Positions 60,501 to 64,000 of a stretch of 64,000 nt of DNA are shown in pieces. Where the stretch lies: the NCBI GenBank assembly GCA_031472005.1, contig PZJY01000003.1, positions 2,542,001-2,606,000 of the forward strand, given 5' to 3'. Within the stretch, counting starts at the first letter, position 1, and each line of letters opens with the position of its first letter. The DNA comes from Tetracladium setigerum. Its lineage: Eukaryota; Ascomycota; Leotiomycetes; Helotiales. A program made the translations under genes and the position numbers. Below the pieces are notes generated by a model. That model saw nothing but the letters and a program-made list of their open reading frames with translations. It was not told where the DNA came from and ran no database searches.

Positions 60501-63500
60501 TTACAGGCCCTTGCCCGACAGATGCTCCATGAAAGCTCGCGGCATAGTTTCCACTTCGTTATCATAATTGACATCGAGGTCGTGCATAGCCATGGGACCA
60601 TCTTGGCTGGAACGAAGGATGTTCAGGGTGGGTGCCAGAACAGAACTGTCTCTGAATGCACCACTCGTTGGGCGTACCGTCTCAAGGAATTCTTCGGCCG
60701 CATAGCTAGCAACCGGTACCTTTTCGATGAGTCCTTCTGCGTGACACACAATAGCAAACACCTTTCCATTCTTTTGTGCAATAGCAAGTCCATCTCGATC
60801 CGGAAGAAAATGACTAGAGAGCTTAAGACCGGCAGACATGCCATAGTTTGACAATGAAATGGTGAACAGCGAGTCCGAAGCAGGCACCTCCGAATGCTTT
60901 ACCAGTACTAAACTTTCGATATTCGTTCTGGCACTGCGTTGGAAACTAACACCAGCGACGACATCTCGGACGGTGACTGGTAGGACCTCGACCGGTTCCT
61001 TTGCCTCGTCTCTTCCAATGGCACTTACATGGTGCGTTTTTTCAGATGTGACGAAGAAGTTTGAGCACGGGATAGCAATATTTCGTCCGTATCCGGGGCG
61101 ATCAAGCTGTTCATTTCTTAGCTATATTCTCAATGGATGGACAAAGCACGTACAGGCCTGGATTTCCTAGATGGAATATTCGAAACAAGTTCGCCCTTTA
61201 AGACGTCCCAGATGTACCAGCACTCAACTTTTTTGAGAAAATTCTTTGCCCAGCAGTAGATCCAGAGTCCATCCTTGCTAAAAGAAGCAGAGATAATCCG
61301 GCTATATTGGAACTTGGCGAGCTCACGAAGCCTGCGGCATGTAAGTCTTTGAGCTTTGATGGCAAAGGAGTTTCTGACCTTCGTTCATTGCAGAGACACA
61401 ATGAATTATCCCAAAGAAGTAGTAGGTCTCCACGGCAAGACACGACAACTTGATTTGCCTCATGAATCTTTGAAGCCACCACATCGAGATCATAAACAGG
61501 AAGATTGTCCAGTATCCACTTATTCTGATCTTGATTTGTACATAGCAAACGATGAAGCTATTCCTGCTTAGCCTTGATCTCCTCATATTTCTGTACAAAA
61601 CACAAGAACAAAGCAACCAAAATGAGAAAAAGCAAGCGGAGGTTGATAACGGGTTTACATTTTCGTCACCCAAATAAGGAAACTTACAGCTATAGTAGGG
61701 CCATGTCCTTCCCGGTCGTTGTTGACCTAAGCACTGCATAAGAACCAGCAATGGAGACTTGAAAGAACTCTGCCCCATCAGATGTGTAGAGATAAGGTTT
61801 CATCATGACGGATTTGAGAGCCAATGATTTCGATGGTTTCCAGTCCGCATCTGCAGACAGCATGTGTATTACAGCCTGATCCTTGGTAACATATGCAAAG
61901 TGGGTGCTGCTTGGGGATATGGCAATCTTCACAGGCTCCTTCGGGGTCTCGAATGCCAGAAGACCAGACTGCTCGTTCCTTGTCACACTTCGAGGAGACA
62001 TTGAGCCGTCCCGGGGTTCTGTAGGCATAACATAATCCGAATTCTTTGACCACGATCGAGATAGTAACGACGGAGGCGATGCTGATTCACTTCCGATGAT
62101 GCGAGGGATTCTTGGAGGCGGCCCTGTGCTTGTTGTTGACACTTGAGAGAGCGTGGTTGTGGATGGAAGGCTCCCCGTGCAATCCATGACGGGGTTGCGT
62201 GTCCATTCAAAACCTCGGTTGAGATAAAATCCATAAGATTCGCAAAGAGATTCAAGTTCTTCTCTCACAACTTTCGCTGTGGTCTTCTGTCTTTGTTTTA
62301 CATCCACCTGAAGTATTTTGGAGATCAAATTTATAGTCTTGGAAATCCACTCATCCTCACCAGGGGTTTTCACCAGCGCCGTCAAATACTCCTCCACGCT
62401 AGGCTTCACTATATGCGAGTTTGCTTCCCCTGGTTTGTAGAAGTAATCTGTCAGAGCTCTACCGGGTATGGAATCCATCAACCTTGCATCCTGAAAAGCT
62501 ATGACAGAGGCTGGACCGCCCACCGCAAATGCACAAAGCACAGCAAGAATGCAACCAAACGACCACATGTCGCTTTCCTGGCCAACGGCCTTGTCCTCGG
62601 ATCCAATCTCTGGGGCCATGAATGCTCCAGGGGCTCTCTTACTATTTGTAAGCGAGAAATTGTTCTTGATGAATTCGCCAGGCGCCAGCGCTGTAGCCGA
62701 GGCAGATCTACCATCCGAAGAAGGGCTCCTGTTTTGGGCATCAAGCTGGCCGCTCGCGTCATATTCGGCATCTCGCGGAGACTTAATTCGCGAGATGCCA
62801 AAATCATGAAGCTGCCATCGGCCCACAGGATCGTTGGTATCATCCTGTAGCCAGGTAACAAGGATATTTGAAGGATGAAGATCAAGATGTGCACACGAGA
62901 TCTTTCTCGAGCTCAAGCGAAGACCTTCGTGTATAAAGTGCAGAGCGCCACAGAGATTTGAAGCCTCTTTGAGTAACGCCAGGGGCGTGAAGCGTGAGCT
63001 ACGAGCAGCTATACCATGTCCGTGTAGAAATTTATGGAGGTCAAGATCCGCCAAGTCGGAAATGATCACAAAGTCAGTCCCATGCGTGAATGTTGCTATA
63101 CTCAACATCACATTTTCGTTCTTAGTCAAGCATTTCTTAAGATACTGCAGATTTTGATGCTCGGATATGAATGGCTTCTGGGTAGTACCGGCAATTCCAT
63201 AAGGTCGTTCTGCTTTGCTCCCAGCTATCACTTTACAAGCAACCCAAACAGGCTAATCGATATCAGTAGTCATTCTGCAATGGGGAATATACGGCTCACC
63301 TCGTCGTTCGTTCCTCTTCCACGTTTTTCATGTCTTAGATGCCCGGGAGCTATGAGCTGTTTCTTTACCACTCCGTATGATCCTTCTCCAAGATACTCCG
63401 AAGCCATGAAGGGCATCCTACGCAGGCCATCGTATGGAGTGCCTTCTCCTTCCTCTATGATTATGGGTATGAACATGAATTGCATGGTCCGAAATAGCGA

Positions 63501-63935
63501 CCGGTTTGATTGAGAAAGGAATTTTGGATCATACGGAAGATTCTCGTCTCCCAAGCCTGTATTGTACAGAAATAGTTCTGCGAACTTTGTCCAGTCATCC
63601 CAGTTCATGGTGACTAGAATGGAAAGAATCTTGATGAAACCCTTCTTGGCTCGTTGCTGGTGATGCTGGGCCTGTGGTCCCTCTCCCCATTCCAACCCAG
63701 CAGAAAGTTTCTCGATTCGAGGGATCGTCCAAATCTCGTGGAGATCTGTCTCGCAGACGAACTGTTGATCGAGAGGCTTGTCATGGTTCTTCGTGTGTTC
63801 TCCCAGCTCATTCCTAATCTCTTCTACAAGCTGGGACCTAGCAGCGTTGACCTCGACCTCCCGCTTGAGTCTGTCATTTTTTCGTCGTTCCTCTCGTCGT
63901 TCCTCTCGTCGTCGACCACCAAAGCCGTTCCACAT
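60501..63935 (-). CDS. Atypical protein kinase with long C-terminal region, two frame breaks
   Basis: Start at 63935 (MWNGFGGRRREERREERRKN), preceded by an in-frame stop. Exons: 63935-63300, 63252-61688, about 61557-61154 and 61106-60501. The kinase domain has P-loop 'LGEGSYGVV', 'WVACKVI' (Lys), catalytic loop 'HLDLHPSNILV' in place of HRDLKPxN, 'HDFGISRI' and 'GAFMAPEIGS', with 'SDMWSFGCILAVL'. Catalytic Lys, Asp, Asn and DFG are kept, but the HRD Arg is Leu. After about residue 590 a C-terminal region resembles repeated beta-strands ('IAISPSSTHFAYVTKDQAVI', 'SRIISASFSKDGLWIYCW'), perhaps a WD-like propeller. One base is missing at 61711-61713 and one near 61370. Total about 1070 residues. 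The exon 3 start is uncertain: a plausible coding stretch (KYEEIKAKQE) precedes an in-frame TAG at the acceptor. Function unknown. Confidence 0.75.
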
Positions 63936-64000
63936 CTCCGCATTCGCTCGCCCCTCTATTCTCTAGACTTCACCTGTGTGTTCGAGGTATGGGAAGGTGG

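Overview
The window is nuclear DNA from a filamentous ascomycete (Pezizomycotina). The evidence is many short GT-AG introns (about 45-115 nt), fungal versions of housekeeping proteins (HapC-type CCAAT factor, Mon1, Dopey, Tel2, Rrn3, Grh1) and gene families typical of moulds (Dal5-like MFS permease, GMN-less CorA-like protein). I suspect Leotiomycetes from the look of the proteins, but that is inference. There is no rRNA, tRNA, CRISPR array, secondary-metabolite cluster or phage-like region that I can recognise.

Layout. 0.9-17.9 kb is a dense housekeeping block: TOP1 (-), ATP3 (+), a small unknown gene (-), a Cys-rich/RGG protein (+), the complex I 49-kDa subunit (-), RPC40/AC40 (+), UBA3 (-) and TEL2 (+). 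18.7-25.1 kb holds a germinal-centre-type protein kinase and a long low-complexity protein of unknown function, both on the minus strand. 25.1-28.3 kb is almost gene-free and contains a probable retroposed insertion (26108-26880) bounded by a perfect 16-bp direct duplication. 28.3-32.2 kb holds RRN3 and HAP3/hapC. After a 2.8-kb gene-poor stretch come PFDN2, CMC2, a TMEM14-family gene, OST2, GRH1/GRASP and a PHD-finger/TGS1 composite (35.0-41.6 kb). 42.1-50.6 kb is the divergent pair DOP1 (-) and MON1 (+), both endosome/vacuole trafficking factors. 52.0-63.9 kb is more accessory: a Dal5-like permease, an amino-acid permease, a decayed ORF, a CorA-like membrane protein and an atypical kinase fused to a long C-terminal region.

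The most striking property is that many single-copy, essential-looking genes do not read through. In about 24 places the conserved protein continues only if one base is supplied, nearly always inside a short homopolymer (for example four G where five are needed). I saw no clear case in the opposite direction. Summed exon lengths close exactly in frame once those single bases are counted. The simplest reading is homopolymer under-calling in an unpolished assembly. Widespread transcript slippage or -1 frameshifting is the biological alternative and can be tested with RNA and accurate reads. Coordinates below are for the sequence as given; affected genes are flagged.

There is no single pathway here. 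Themes are transcription (TOP1, RPC40, RRN3, HapC), mitochondrial energy and assembly (ATP3, 49-kDa subunit, CMC2), proteostasis and modification (UBA3, PFDN2, OST2), genome maintenance (TOP1, TEL2), membrane traffic (GRH1, DOP1, MON1) and solute uptake (two permeases, CorA-like protein).
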